Source: Prosopocoilus inquinatus (taxonomy: Eukaryota > Arthropoda > Insecta > Coleoptera > Lucanidae). From it: DNA of 64,000 nt. Below the pieces are notes generated by a model, which saw nothing but the letters and a program-made list of their open reading frames with translations, was not told the DNA's origin and ran no database searches. Both the position numbers and the translations under genes were made by a program. Position 1 is the stretch's first letter. Each line of letters opens with the position of its first letter. Location of the stretch: NCBI GenBank assembly GCA_036172665.1, contig CM069876.1, forward strand, positions 41,075,001 to 41,139,000. Reading direction: 5' to 3'. Shown here in pieces: positions 33,980 through 44,542 of this stretch.

Positions 33980-35440
33980 TTGTGTCAAACACTTTCTCTT
34001 TCACGTTTTGGTGCTAGTTATCTCTCGTATTTATTTTTTAATTTTGAATTTTTTGATTTTGATTTTTTTAATTTGTTTTATTTTTGTATGTTTTGTCTTT
34101 TTTTGATTCTCTTGGGTTTAGTTGCCTTCAGTTGGATTGGATTTTTTTTTAAATTCTTTTCCATTGGTGGGTTCACTTTTGAATGTTAAATTTTTAAAAC
34201 GTTTGACATTTAAAATTTTTCTAACATTTTTTGTTCCAATTATTTTGTAATTTCCAAATTTTTCGAAAGTTCTCTTCTTAGGTTGGGTTTACTGAAGTTT
34301 AAATTTAATCGGATTGACCTTAGAATGCCTTTTAATTAAAAAAATATTACGTTTATTTTTTAATTATTTTTTTATTATGTTTTACACATTTTGAAATTTT
34401 TACGGAATTTTCTTCTTAAATTGAGTTTACTTTTAAATTTTTATTTTTTAGCACTTTTTGTTATTGGTTACTATTAGTTATTTTATAATTTTCTATTTTT
34501 TTGACATATTTGGTGCACTGAAAATCGGGTTGGATTGACCTTGGAATGTCAATTAAAGAAAATTATAAAGTTTAATTTTTTTTGAATTTTTTTTGCATTT
34601 TTCAGGCATTTTCAACATTTCCTGGAAATTTTTTCTTCTTGGGTTGGGTTTACTGAAGCTCGAGTTGGGTTGGATTGTCTTTTAATTAAAAAAAATATAT
34701 ATTATGTTTAATTTTTGAAATATTTTTGTTTTAATTTTTAGACATTTTGAAATTTTCATGGAAATTTCTTCTTGCGTTTGGTTTACTTTTAAATTTGTAT
34801 TTTTTAAACTTTTAGTACCAATTGTTTCATAATTTTCTACTTTTTTGAATTGTCATGGAAATTTCTCTTGGTTTGGGTTTACTGAAGTTCCAGTTGGGTT
34901 GGATTGACATTGGAATGTTCTTTAATTAAAGAAATTGATTACCTTTAATTATTTTAAATTATTATTTTTTTATTTTTTTTATGTTCATAGAAATTTGGTT
35001 GGATTGACCTTGGAATGTCCTTTAATTAAAAAAATTACATTTAATTTTTTTGAATTATTTCTGTTTTAATTTTTAGAAAATTTGTAATTTTCATAGAAAT
35101 TTCTTCTTGGGTTGGGTTTACTTTTAAATTTGTATTTTTTAACACGTTTAGTATCAATTGTTTCATAATTTTCTACTTTTTTGAATTTTCATGGAAATTT
35201 CTCTTCTTGGGTTGGGATTACTGAAGTTCCAGTTTGGTTGGATTAACATTGGAATGTCTTTTAATTTAAAAAAAAAATATTACTTTTAATTTTTTTTTAA
35301 ATTTTTTAATGTTCATAGAAATTTCTTCTTGGGTTCGCTTTTAAATTTTTACAGTTTTCTACAGTTTTAATACCGATTGTTTTATAATTTTCAACTTTTT
35401 TAAAAAGTTCTCTTCTTGAGCTGGGTTCATTGAAAGTACA
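33980..35440. repeat. T-rich degenerate array, ~110/225-bp periodicity
   Basis: GGTTGGATTGACCTTGGAAT recurs at about 34311, 34531, 34670, 34897, 35003 and 35238, with gaps near 220, 139, 227, 106 and 235, suggesting a ~110-bp base unit often seen as dimers. Intervening landmarks are TTCTTCTTGGGTTGGGTTTA, TTTTAATTAAAAAAAT and TTTTCATGGAAATTTC. The core is the reverse complement of the A-rich repeat at 16930-18190. Confidence 0.7.
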
Positions 35441-37187
35441 CTTGGTCGTGTTCACAAGACCTGCGAAATAGCATTTCCTTTCACTTGACGTACAGCTCGT
35501 CGAGAATTTCGTCAGCTATGCAAATTTTTGTTTGTTAAAAATCAACAATTATACGAATTTCAAATTGAAAAAAAAAAACTTCAAGAATATATGTTTTCAG
35601 CTTTCTTTCGAAAATTTCCCCAATCCTTTGTTCCCTTTAATTCGCACGGGCGTTTTCAATTTGCATTTAAATGGCTGAGATACCCAATCGAGATTAGCAA
35701 GATAAATTCTCACTTAATATTAAGCGCAAGCTCCTATTATTTTAACTAAATGTTGCCAGATGTAATTAATTTCTATATGTATTCCATACATGTATTAAAT
35801 TCATTATTCCAGGGAACACTAAAGATAGAAAAATCGTTTCTTTTTCGATCGCACGGTATTAAATTTTAAATTCGCCGTAATTTACTTCCGCTGCGAATTT
35901 AAAGCGATTTGCATGATTAAGTTGGTAACGCGATTGCACTCTTCAAAGAATGAAGCTCTTTTATTTTCGCGTGGACTCGCCAGACACATGAATTTTACAT
36001 AAGACGTTTCCGGTTCGAAAAGTTTACTACACCAATTATGGTAAGTTTTCTTCTATCAATTGCAGGTCGTTTGCGAAGTTCGTGAGCTTAAGTTGACATA
36101 AATTCCGCGTAGGTACGTGAAGCAAATAGTCCCGATGCTGCTCGACAGGATAATAATTAAGGGCAGAATAAGTTTTAATTGCTATCCAGGTGTTCCTGTT
36201 TGTTGTAAATTAAACTTTATAATTCGTTAATAATAATTGGTTGATGGGTGGGGTGGAGTTTTGTTTCTATGTTCAAAATTAAGCTAACTCTTGTTTTAGT
36301 TGAAGCCGCGTTTTCCAGTTAGTAATAATGCTTGATTCTCTGTGCTAACAGTCATTTTGTCAATTCTTTTTTCCATGACTCTTTATGAAAAGACTCTATT
36401 GTCACCGAATACTTTTAGTGAAAGTTTGGTTGCTGTAACTAATGAGGAAAAATCTCTTAACGTTAACTTTTTTGTAGTGACGAAAATAAATCCTGCTCCG
36501 TCTAGTTGTCTGCAGTCACTGTATCGCATCATTATTACATGTCAATGTGCTGTTCGTTGGACCTTTATCATAATTTCTGATTAAAAAAGTGATTTACGTT
36601 TGTTAAAATATCTCATATTTTAAGTTTTTTTTTTGAAGATTTTTAGTTAAACTTTGCCCTATTTTATTTTCTATTTGTTTTTCTATCTACTGACGTGAAA
36701 GAAAAAAAAAGAGGCGGCCTATTAAAATTTCAAACAAATTAAAATCGGAGCAAAATTGAGCTATTTTAAAGTTCTGAAATTTTTTTGAAGATTTGATTTA
36801 AATTTCGCGATTTTTCCATATTGTTCAATTGTTTTCACTTTGCTTTTTTAGTTTACTGTTATTACTATTATTATTTTCACATTCTTCAATTTTCAATTCA
36901 TGCGGTACAACAAATTGTTTTTTTTTCCAAATAATTTTTGACACTGCCCTCTTACCAAAAATTATTTAATAGAGCAAAATGAGTTTGAACAAGAAAAATA
37001 AAAATTACGTCTAAATATGGAGGATAGATAATAAAATCCAAAGTCTAAGAAATCGACCATTTTCTTTTCTAACTCCTTTTCTGAAACACAGTGTTTGAAA
37101 ATCAAAAGATCATGAGTGCGCAGAAATATAAAATTACAGATGGAATAATAATAATAATAAAAAAAATTTACTTCACAAAGAAGACAC
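35441..37187. other. Non-coding stretch, nothing recognised
   Basis: AT-rich; short T-rich open frames occur but none is recognisable. Confidence 0.3.
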
Positions 37188-37830
37188 AAGAAAACTGAAA
37201 CATAAAAGAAACAAAGAATTACTTTAAGGAAAAAAAAAACAAAAAATAGAATTTTCTCGAATTTAAGAAGGCTGAAAGAATGGAATAATTAGGTATGAAA
37301 AGAAAGTTTAAAAAACAACACCAGAGAGAATCATGTAATAGAAAAACAAATGAATGTCAACTATTTTCATGAGAGGCGTTAAAAAACAAAACACGAAATA
37401 ATTATTTTGTTTCATTTAATCCTATGTTCATTTACATAATGTATTTTTATTTTATTAACGCTTTCAAAAATCTGTTCGAAAGCTACATATTTTATTTTTT
37501 GCCTTTTGTGCATTTTTCCCCTTTCTTGAAATGACGTGGATTTTCGGAAACTTTGTTTTAAATTTCACTATACATTTTTTAATAGTACGTGAAAGATTCG
37601 TCGATCTTACGTTTCGAGATTATCTAATTCTTTATGTTTCATTTGTTTCATTTTTGTCTTCTTTTCTCGTTTTTTATCTTGTTTTTTTAATTTTGCTTTT
37701 TTGGCCTAATTATTTTTTTGGCATTTCTTTGACTCTGAAAATTTTCTTCCTTGTGTCTAACATCCTATGAAGTTCTTCTTATTCTTCGTATTTCGATGTT
37801 TCAGAACCTACTGATTCTACTTGTTTTTGA
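37188..37830. repeat. Local repeat family, copy 1 (diverged)
   Basis: Contains GAAAACTGAAACATAAAAGA, AGAATTTTCTCGAATTTAAG, AATGTCAACTATTTTCATGA, a TTTTGTTTCATTTAATCC segment, a CGCTTTCAAAA segment, and TTCTTCTTATTCTTCGTATT. The order is the same as in the copy at 39330-39890, but with substantial divergence. Confidence 0.7.
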
Positions 37831-37879
37831 ATGCAGAAATATAAAATTTAGCATAGAACAATTAAAAAAAATAGCTCCA

Positions 37880-38105
37880 TAAAGAAAATAAGAGAAAACT
37901 GAAACAAACAATAACAGTTTGAAGAAAAGCAAAAGAATAGAATTTTCTTGAATTTTTAAGGGGGCTGGAAGAGTATTACTTTTACTGTAGAATAATTAGG
38001 TATAAAAAACAAAAGAGAATTCAAATGAAAAACGAAATTTTTGAGAATAGAATGGGAGAAAAACAAATGAATATCAACTATTTTCATGAGAGATCTAAGA
38101 AAAAC
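37880..38105. repeat. Local repeat family, copy 2 (partial)
   Basis: From AGAGAAAACTGAAACAAACA to GAGAGATCTAAGAAAAACAA this segment is nearly identical to 39337-39556 over about 215 bp, far closer than either is to copy 1. It stops abruptly after that, so it is a recent partial duplication. Confidence 0.8.
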
Positions 38106-39329
38106 AAATTTTACTGAAGGTAAAGGATAAGAAAAATGTCAGTTCTTGCAAGAAATCATTGACAATGGCCAGAGGTAGTCGTTGAAATCTTCTATTTTTT
38201 TTATTCTGCTGCTACTACTACTTGTGCTTGTGGACACCTCTTTTTATAACATAGGGCAGAGAGTGTATTTCCTTGAAAAATATTAGGAAATCGAGCATAA
38301 GCGAGTCACCCCATTGCCTAGCCCTTGGCCAAAACAGTAATTGGTAAAAAAAAAACAGATACTTACCTGTTTAGATGGGTAGTATAACAGGAGATTATAA
38401 TTACTTAACGACGATCTCTGGTTTGACACTTCTTTAAAATGTAAGAACCAAAGGGGTTGGTTCGCCGGCGCAAGAATAGCCCAGTTATGCTGCAAAGGCT
38501 TTAACCAGACTGTTCATGTTTACAAAACTACTTTTCCTGTTTTAGAAATTATTGGGTATTTCTAGATTAGTGTTATTGGTTTTCGTCCCCATCACGTGAT
38601 CACTTTCCCTACAAGAATGGGAGGCATTAGCAAAATCTTCAAAACGTTTGTTTAAGTGCTTTCAACCTTCTTTGGAGTAGTTTTAAGACGCATGGGCGTT
38701 TTCCATTAACTCAAACAGCCGTTTCTGTTCTCAAACATGTTGTTGTATTTAAGGTTAATTTGTCTTCACGTTTTTAAACAATTTGTGTCAAAGATACATA
38801 TTTCGCACCACCTCTTTAATCGCCAATTCTCTAAATCTCCAAAGCAGAAAAAGCAGCTTAGATGTCGCTACTTGTGCGTATGATTTAATTTTCTGTATAT
38901 AGTTACAATGGTTGCTAATAGATTGGTTTGCTCATAGATTGCAAATGTCTACCTATGTTATCTTGCTTGTAGACACGTTTCTTTTTGTTATGAAATATTT
39001 AGCAATAACGTTAATAATAACGTGTTTGTATGTAAATCAGAGATATTATACGTCAGACAACTCACCAATCTCGTTAGTCTTTTCTAACATCTGTCTATCT
39101 TCCTTCAATACGCAAAGGGGTGGTAAGGATCCCGTCAATCAGCCGGTCATGTGGTTAACATGTAACAACCAACATCCGATGTTCAACAATAACAATTGTT
39201 TCTACTCACCGGGGCTCTTCTGCCGCTTTCCCTCTGCAGCAAATCTAGATGCTGCAGCTTGGAGGAGGAACTTGCGGCGAAGGTGTCCACAAATGTCCAT
39301 CTTCGTACTTCGCATGCGTAAATATAAAC
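38106..39329. other. Spacer between repeat copies; one strong minus-strand donor
   Basis: CAGGTAAGTAT, a perfect 5' splice-donor consensus, lies on the minus strand at 38359-38369. It is preceded by an open frame of about 43 codons (from 38495 downward). A 161-codon frame at 38912-39397 (+) covers the less AT-rich part near 39110-39330. Neither resembles a known protein. Confidence 0.3.
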
Positions 39330-39890
39330 CCCAGAAAGAGAAAACTGAAACAAACAATAACAGTTTGAAGAAAAGCAAAAGAATAGAATTTTCTTGAATT
39401 TTTAAGGGGGCTGAAAGAGTATTACTTTTACTGTGGAATAATTAGGTATAAAAAACAAAAGAGAATTCAAATGAAAAACGAAATTTTTGAGAATAGAATG
39501 GGAGAAAAACAAATGAATGTCAACTATTTTCATGAGAGATCTAAGAAAAACAAAAAAAAATAATTGTTTTGTTTCATTTAATCCGCTGTTCATTTTCATT
39601 ATTTATTTTTATTGTGTACCAGCGCTTTCAAAAGCCTTGTGTTTGAAGACCATTTAATTTTTTTGTTTTTTATGCATTTTTGAAATTCTCGTACAAGTTT
39701 TTATTTACTTTCAGTTTAAATTTTTAAATAATACATGAAAGATTCTTCTTACACTTCGAGAATACCAGAGCTTTGTCTTGTTTCTTTTCTGTCTTGTTTT
39801 TTTTAACATTTGCTTGATTCTACATTATTTCATCTTTGCATCTTGTATCAGTTCTTCTTATTCTTCGTATTTTGACGTATCAGAACCCGT
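39330..39890. repeat. Local repeat family, copy 3
   Basis: The first ~220 bp are nearly identical to 37890-38105. The remainder (TTGTTTTGTTTCATTTAATC, CGCTTTCAAAAGCC, TTCTTCTTATTCTTCGTATT) aligns with the second half of copy 1. Confidence 0.75.
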
Positions 39891-40911
39891 TCTATTAGTA
39901 AAAAAAAACGATTTAAAAAAGAAAAGAAAGTGTGAAATTCAACCTGAATGAAATTATGGAAAATAAATACTTAAATGAACAGTTGGGAAGGTCGAAATGG
40001 TTTATTAAACTTGTTCCCCTGGTTTAGAGACAGGTTGACCAACATGTTTTCGGGAAGGCTGTCCCTGAAAGTATGAAGTAGAATCAAAATTGTAGGTACC
40101 TTAAAAGAGACATTTTGGTTCTAGAGCCGTAGCAATGTTGATTTTGTGCAAAAATTGGTGCCCAACTTTTTTTCCTCTTCCTCGTCTGATCTAAATGTTG
40201 ACGACAGGATTCGTTCCACCAATAAAAATTAATAATATTGTCACAGTAAACCTTTTGCGCCTTCACCAAGTCACGACAAGACTTCTGGTTTGTAGGAGCG
40301 TAGGTAGAGCATTTAAAATAATTTGATTAGATTAGACTTAGATTGATCTTTGGGAGTCGTGGACTTTCTCTGCCAGTCTGAACTGCTGGGAACGTTGTGG
40401 TGCTGTTGCTGGCGACAATAAATAAATAAAACCCAAAAATAACTGCAGTCAAACTGACCTGCATTGTAGTCCTCGAGCTACTTCCTGGCTAAGAAGTCTA
40501 CAGATTGGGAGGGACTCACTAGTTGTCCAAAGGATGCTCGGTAAGCCCACTGCAATCGAATCTGACTTGCAACTATTTCAAACCTCCTACGTTATGACGC
40601 TTGCTATGTTTTAGACAATCCATCTTCTCTCTTTCTCGTTTTAAGATAGCTTCATATTAGAATTTGAATCCACCATTGCAAGAGGTAACCCTTTCCTAAA
40701 TTTTAAAATTACGATCTTCAGCAAAAAGATCATGGGCTTAAGATAAAAGAATAATAAAAAATTGAATTTGAATATCCAAAGTATGAAAAGTTTGAAGGAA
40801 AATTTTAGTTTTCGTTTCAGAACCACGTGTATTGTGAGTAGATAGACTTTTTGGAACTAATTGTAAGGCCTTCTCAGCCAATCAGAACAGCCAACCAATT
40901 GTCACTGTGAC
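39891..40911. other. Intron or 5' flank just upstream of the trio exon
   Basis: No other exon was recognised in this kilobase. Confidence 0.3.
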
Positions 40912-40927
40912 TTTTTTTTGTTTACAG
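40912..40927 (+). promoter_or_regulatory. Splice acceptor of the trio exon
   Basis: A pyrimidine tract (TTTTTTTTGTTTACAG) ends in AG at 40926-40927, immediately before GAAAAACCATGG. It is a strong 3' splice site, so the exon is internal even though it holds a start codon. Confidence 0.85.
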
Positions 40928-41114
40928 GAAAAACCATGGATGGCCAGCGTGCCCTGGAATTAATGCCTCTCCTTCAGGAACGCCTGGTGGTGCTAACCGG
41001 AGGCCGCGATCGTCGAGGAGGGCCGGTCCTGTCCTTTCCGGCCAGTCCTCGTCGAGAGCGCGCGAAACCCGAGGATTACCGACGCCTTCTACAATACCTC
41101 ATGTCCATTCCAAA
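40928..41114 (+). CDS. trio: Trio Rho/Rac exchange factor, exon for start of SEC14 domain
   Basis: Trio is a large cytoplasmic exchange factor that activates Rac and Rho GTPases in axon guidance and cell migration; an N-terminal SEC14/CRAL-TRIO domain precedes spectrin repeats and DH-PH modules. This exon begins with GAAAAACC, then ATG at 40936 in strong Kozak context (ACCATGG), giving MDGQRALELMPLLQERL. It then reads LTGGRDRRGGPVLSFPA, the hallmark of the Trio/Kalirin SEC14 domain, then RRERAKPEDYRRLLQYLMSI. A GTGAGC donor at 41115 ends the exon after two bases of the next codon (phase 2). The ATG could be the true start with a 5'UTR lead, or, in an isoform with an upstream coding exon, an internal Met: the frame is open from 40928. 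GC content is far above the surroundings. No later SEC14 exon is seen in the remaining 22.9 kb. Kalirin is the only close alternative, and insects have a single Trio-type gene. Confidence 0.93.
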
Positions 41115-41120
41115 GTGAGC
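41115..41120 (+). promoter_or_regulatory. Splice donor of the trio exon
   Basis: AAA|GTGAGC fits a 5' splice site. Read-through would meet an in-frame TGA at 41116-41118, so splicing here is required for Trio to continue. Confidence 0.85.
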
Positions 41121-43900
41121 AGATTAACCCCTATTTTACTTCTTTCTCGCCCCCATGATTCGGTTACTTCGGGCACGCTCAGATTACGCTCTTTATTTTT
41201 TGCGAACCTGTGGAACGCGAGGGCGCGAGTTCAATTCAATAAAACACACATGAAATGAGAACGTCGCCTCCTACAAGCGTAAATAAGTTAATAAATTATT
41301 ATTATTATCTGACCCTTATTGACTTTGATTAGGTTTTAATTGCTTTCAATTATTATTTGTTTGTCAGAAAATATTTAGTTTAGAGCACCGATATGATTCT
41401 GTAATTAATTACGATTTAGATTGAGGTATAGCGTGAAGCGCTTTACTTTTTTGGTGGTATAATTAAGGCTCGGGAAGCTTGTGGTATTGTATTAGCCCCC
41501 AAAAACTGTATAAAGTACATAAATTATAATCAGTGGGAGATGTCGCCTTGCGCTCGCGAATCGAAAAAAAATGATAAAAAGTAAAAACAATAATAATAAT
41601 AAAAATTGCGTTTGGTCCTTGAACCACACAAGCCTCCCGGGGTTTAGTTATAGTTGTTGAAGTCAAGTTCGCGTGCTGTTTAATGTTAAATGGCATTACC
41701 TAATCTCATCAGAATCTAAATTGTGCGTCTGCAGTTACCGCCGGCATTCAAGCAATATGGATAACAACAATTAGTTTGTTTATAGTTTGCAGCGAACGAC
41801 AAAGCGCGACAAAGGCTCGTTATGTAAATATCACAAACACTGTGTACACACGTGTTAACGCTTCAACATATTTGTTTAATTTTTGGTAGTCCCTCTTTGG
41901 CATTGAATTTGTTGACAGTGACATTATCCACATGTGTTTGCTTTCGCCTATCCGTTTCAACAGCACAAGTGTTTGTTTTGTGGAAAAAAAAACGCTTCCG
42001 TACACGTCTACGTGTTTGCGCGAGTTTACAATCAAAAACCTTTTAATATTTATCGTCAAAAAAAAAGAGGTAAATAAATGAATTTCAAAGTTCAGCAAAA
42101 TTTCCGTTGCAATCGAGATTCGAACTCGAGTCATTTGGGTGTGTGCCAAATGCTTTAGTAATAATAACAATAATAAAACAAGTGTCAACTCATGTATAAG
42201 TTGTGTCTACAAACATACTTGTTATAGTCCAACTAAATAACATAACTTATTATATAGTCGTAAATAATTATCAGTACGATGGCACCAGCATGTTGTTATT
42301 CCTGTGTATTCCATAGTTAATTAATTTCCGAGACGCCTGCAACATACATATTCATCGTTTATAATGTAACCCATTCTGTTTATCATTAGTTATTGATCTG
42401 TGCAAAGCTTGTATAAACACAGAATCACCGATGTTGTAACGCGCGTTAATTAAAGGGGCGAGTTAAAACATTCCCCCTTACAAGGAGTAATCATGTCGCG
42501 GGGCGTTCTAATAAAAGCACGAATCTTAATCACGACAAAGTATGTACTTTGCATTGATGAATTTTTTTTTCTCTTTGTTGGCTAAACACCGTAACTTTTA
42601 CTTGATGCTTTCATATCCGCACTGCTGGAAGCTTTTTTGTCACCACTTTTGCAAGCCAGCACGGCGTGGAATTTACATAATTAGAGTAAGAGGAACAGAC
42701 GTTCGCCGTTGTATTTTTAATGACGAGTTTGCTCTGGCCAATGTAATTTCAGTTGACTTTCGGCGAGTGTAATTAAACGAAGCAACGAAATGAGGTTTTT
42801 TTTGTTTGTTTAATTTTTTAACTTCCTTGTTTTTGTCGGAAACATACGCGTAGACATGCTCGTAGTCTTGTTCGAAGACATACAACATATTAATTAACAG
42901 ACACTTAATCTTTATTACAATACTGTAACCAAGTATTCGTGATATGTATGAAAATTCCCGTATGTGTTCATCGTTAGACGATAACTCAACCGAGTGCAGC
43001 TTTCAGAGCTTCGGCGGAATTACGCTCGGAACGTTAAAGCTCACCCCGTATCCTGGAAAGCGCCTAGAAAGCTGTGGTATCCGCAGTCTAAAAATACTGT
43101 GACGCACACTGTGACATACACTTTTTTGCAAAATCGTTTTAGTTGCCATAGCTCTGTATAGTCGGAGGCTGAGGTGAATTCGGAGGAATAATTCTTTGAA
43201 CACCTTTTAAGAAAAGTTGCATAATGCGTGAGAAAAAAAAAACATATCGTAACCATACAAAAGTTATTGAGCGCCAAGTAATCTCTTTAAACTATAATTA
43301 CTAAAGCAGTCCCGCAAAAATGAATTCAGTACTGACATTTAAGGTTAAATTAGGCTCTGACTGTCACGATAATTGAAAAATTAGAAATGCAGATGGAAAA
43401 TAGCATAATTAAAAAAAATATATACAATGTAACGTATGTGACTAATGCTTAAAATTAAAGTTAAACCTCAAACTATTTACAATTAATTATATTTATATTT
43501 AAGGTAAAGTTTCCTTATATTTATACGAAAGTGACCCAATATTTATAATATTGTCTCTCGTCAATAAAAAATATATATATAAACTTTAAATGAAAGATTT
43601 CATATACAATACGAAATTGTTTTTTGTCAATAAAAAAAATTAAAGGTCAGGGAAACTGCATATACGATTTATGACCTTGGATTTGACGGGAAACTTCGTT
43701 TATGGTACGATCAGAATGATTTCTTACTCATGCGCAGACAGACGCAGATGTCATACAAACGAGACAACGCAAAATATTCTCGACTCTAATCCTTCTGACG
43801 AGACAACTCAAAATCTGGCAAAAATCCTTATGTAACTTCGCATGAATGACAGACTGCTTCGTCCGAATCATTCAAGGTTAAGAAAAAAAGCAGCTACACA
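41121..43900. other. Trio intron, no exon or RNA gene recognised
   Basis: AT-rich intronic DNA with short simple-sequence tracts (for example AATAATAATAAT near 41590 and 42160). The tRNA-like relic at 42110-42152 is listed separately. Confidence 0.35.
42110..42152 (-). pseudogene. tRNA-like 3'-half relic
   Basis: On the minus strand CATTTGG-CACACAC-CCAAATG forms a 7-bp stem like an anticodon arm. It is followed by CGAGTTCGAATCTCG, a T-arm-like hairpin with a good B box (GTTCGAATC). No acceptor or D arm is present, so this is at best a tRNA or SINE fragment. Confidence 0.4.
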
Positions 43901-44066
43901 CCGACAGTAGGAAAACTTGCGGTAGCAAAAAAAATATCTGCACGCGACAGTAACACACCATCCGACAGTAGGAAAACTTGAGATTGCAGAAAAGCGTCCG
44001 GTAATAGAGAAACGTCCGGTAACGGAAAAACGTCCGGTAGCGGAAAAAAACGTCCGGTAGCGGAAA
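43901..44066. repeat. Short tandem repeats: CCGACAGTAGG pair and 18-bp array
   Basis: CCGACAGTAGGAAAACTTG occurs at 43901 and 43962. From about 43993 CGTCCGGTAACGGAAAAA-type units repeat four times (CGTCCGGTAATAGAGAAA, CGTCCGGTAACGGAAAAA, CGTCCGGTAGCGGAAAAAAA, CGTCCGGTAGCGGAAAG). Confidence 0.8.
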
Positions 44067-44332
44067 GACTCTACGTAAAGAATAGAAGAATCTTAGAAAA
44101 TATTTTCCTAATCAACCAAATTGAAGTACAAGGCAGGTACTTATAGTCTTTTGTTAGTTTTTCTGAAGACGAATGTAGCCGAATACTTGCTCAAGAGTAA
44201 ATGCTTGCAGCGATGATATAATCTTCCTGGGAACGTCGCAGTACAATGTACGGTGAACGACGGTTTTACTGCCACACTGAACAAAAATGCACAAATCGCA
44301 TTGATAAATAACACGTCTGCAAAATGGAGGCA

Positions 44333-44542
44333 CCGTAATGATAATATCGTGAGATGAACTCCCAAGGGAAGGAAATACGTCACGAAAAACTCTACGTCAT
44401 TTCCGTAATGATAATGTCATGAGATGAACTCCCAAGGAAAGGAAATACGTCACGAAAAACTCTACGTCATTTCCGTAATGATAATGTCATGAGATGAACT
44501 CCCAAGGAAAGGAAATACGTCACGAAAAACTCTACGTCATTT
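44333..44542. repeat. 70-bp tandem array, three near-perfect copies
   Basis: CCGTAATGATAATGTCATGA starts units at 44333, 44403 and 44473, exactly 70 bp apart. Each contains ATGAACTCCCAAGG, AATACGTCACG and CTACGTCATTT. Copies 2 and 3 are identical and copy 1 has a few changes, so the array is young. Each unit holds TACGTCA/ACGTCAT motifs resembling CRE half-sites. A fourth unit starts (CCGTTACGTCA) and breaks off. Confidence 0.9.

Noticed and set aside
38359..38495. U1 snRNA gene suggested by ATACTTACCTG
   Set aside because: Only the first 11 bases match; the following stem-loops and Sm site of U1 are absent. The minus-strand reading as a splice donor is at least as likely.
38912..39397. 161-codon open frame as a gene
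   Set aside because: It runs into a duplicated repeat at its 3' end, has no recognisable domain, and lies in intronic or upstream DNA.
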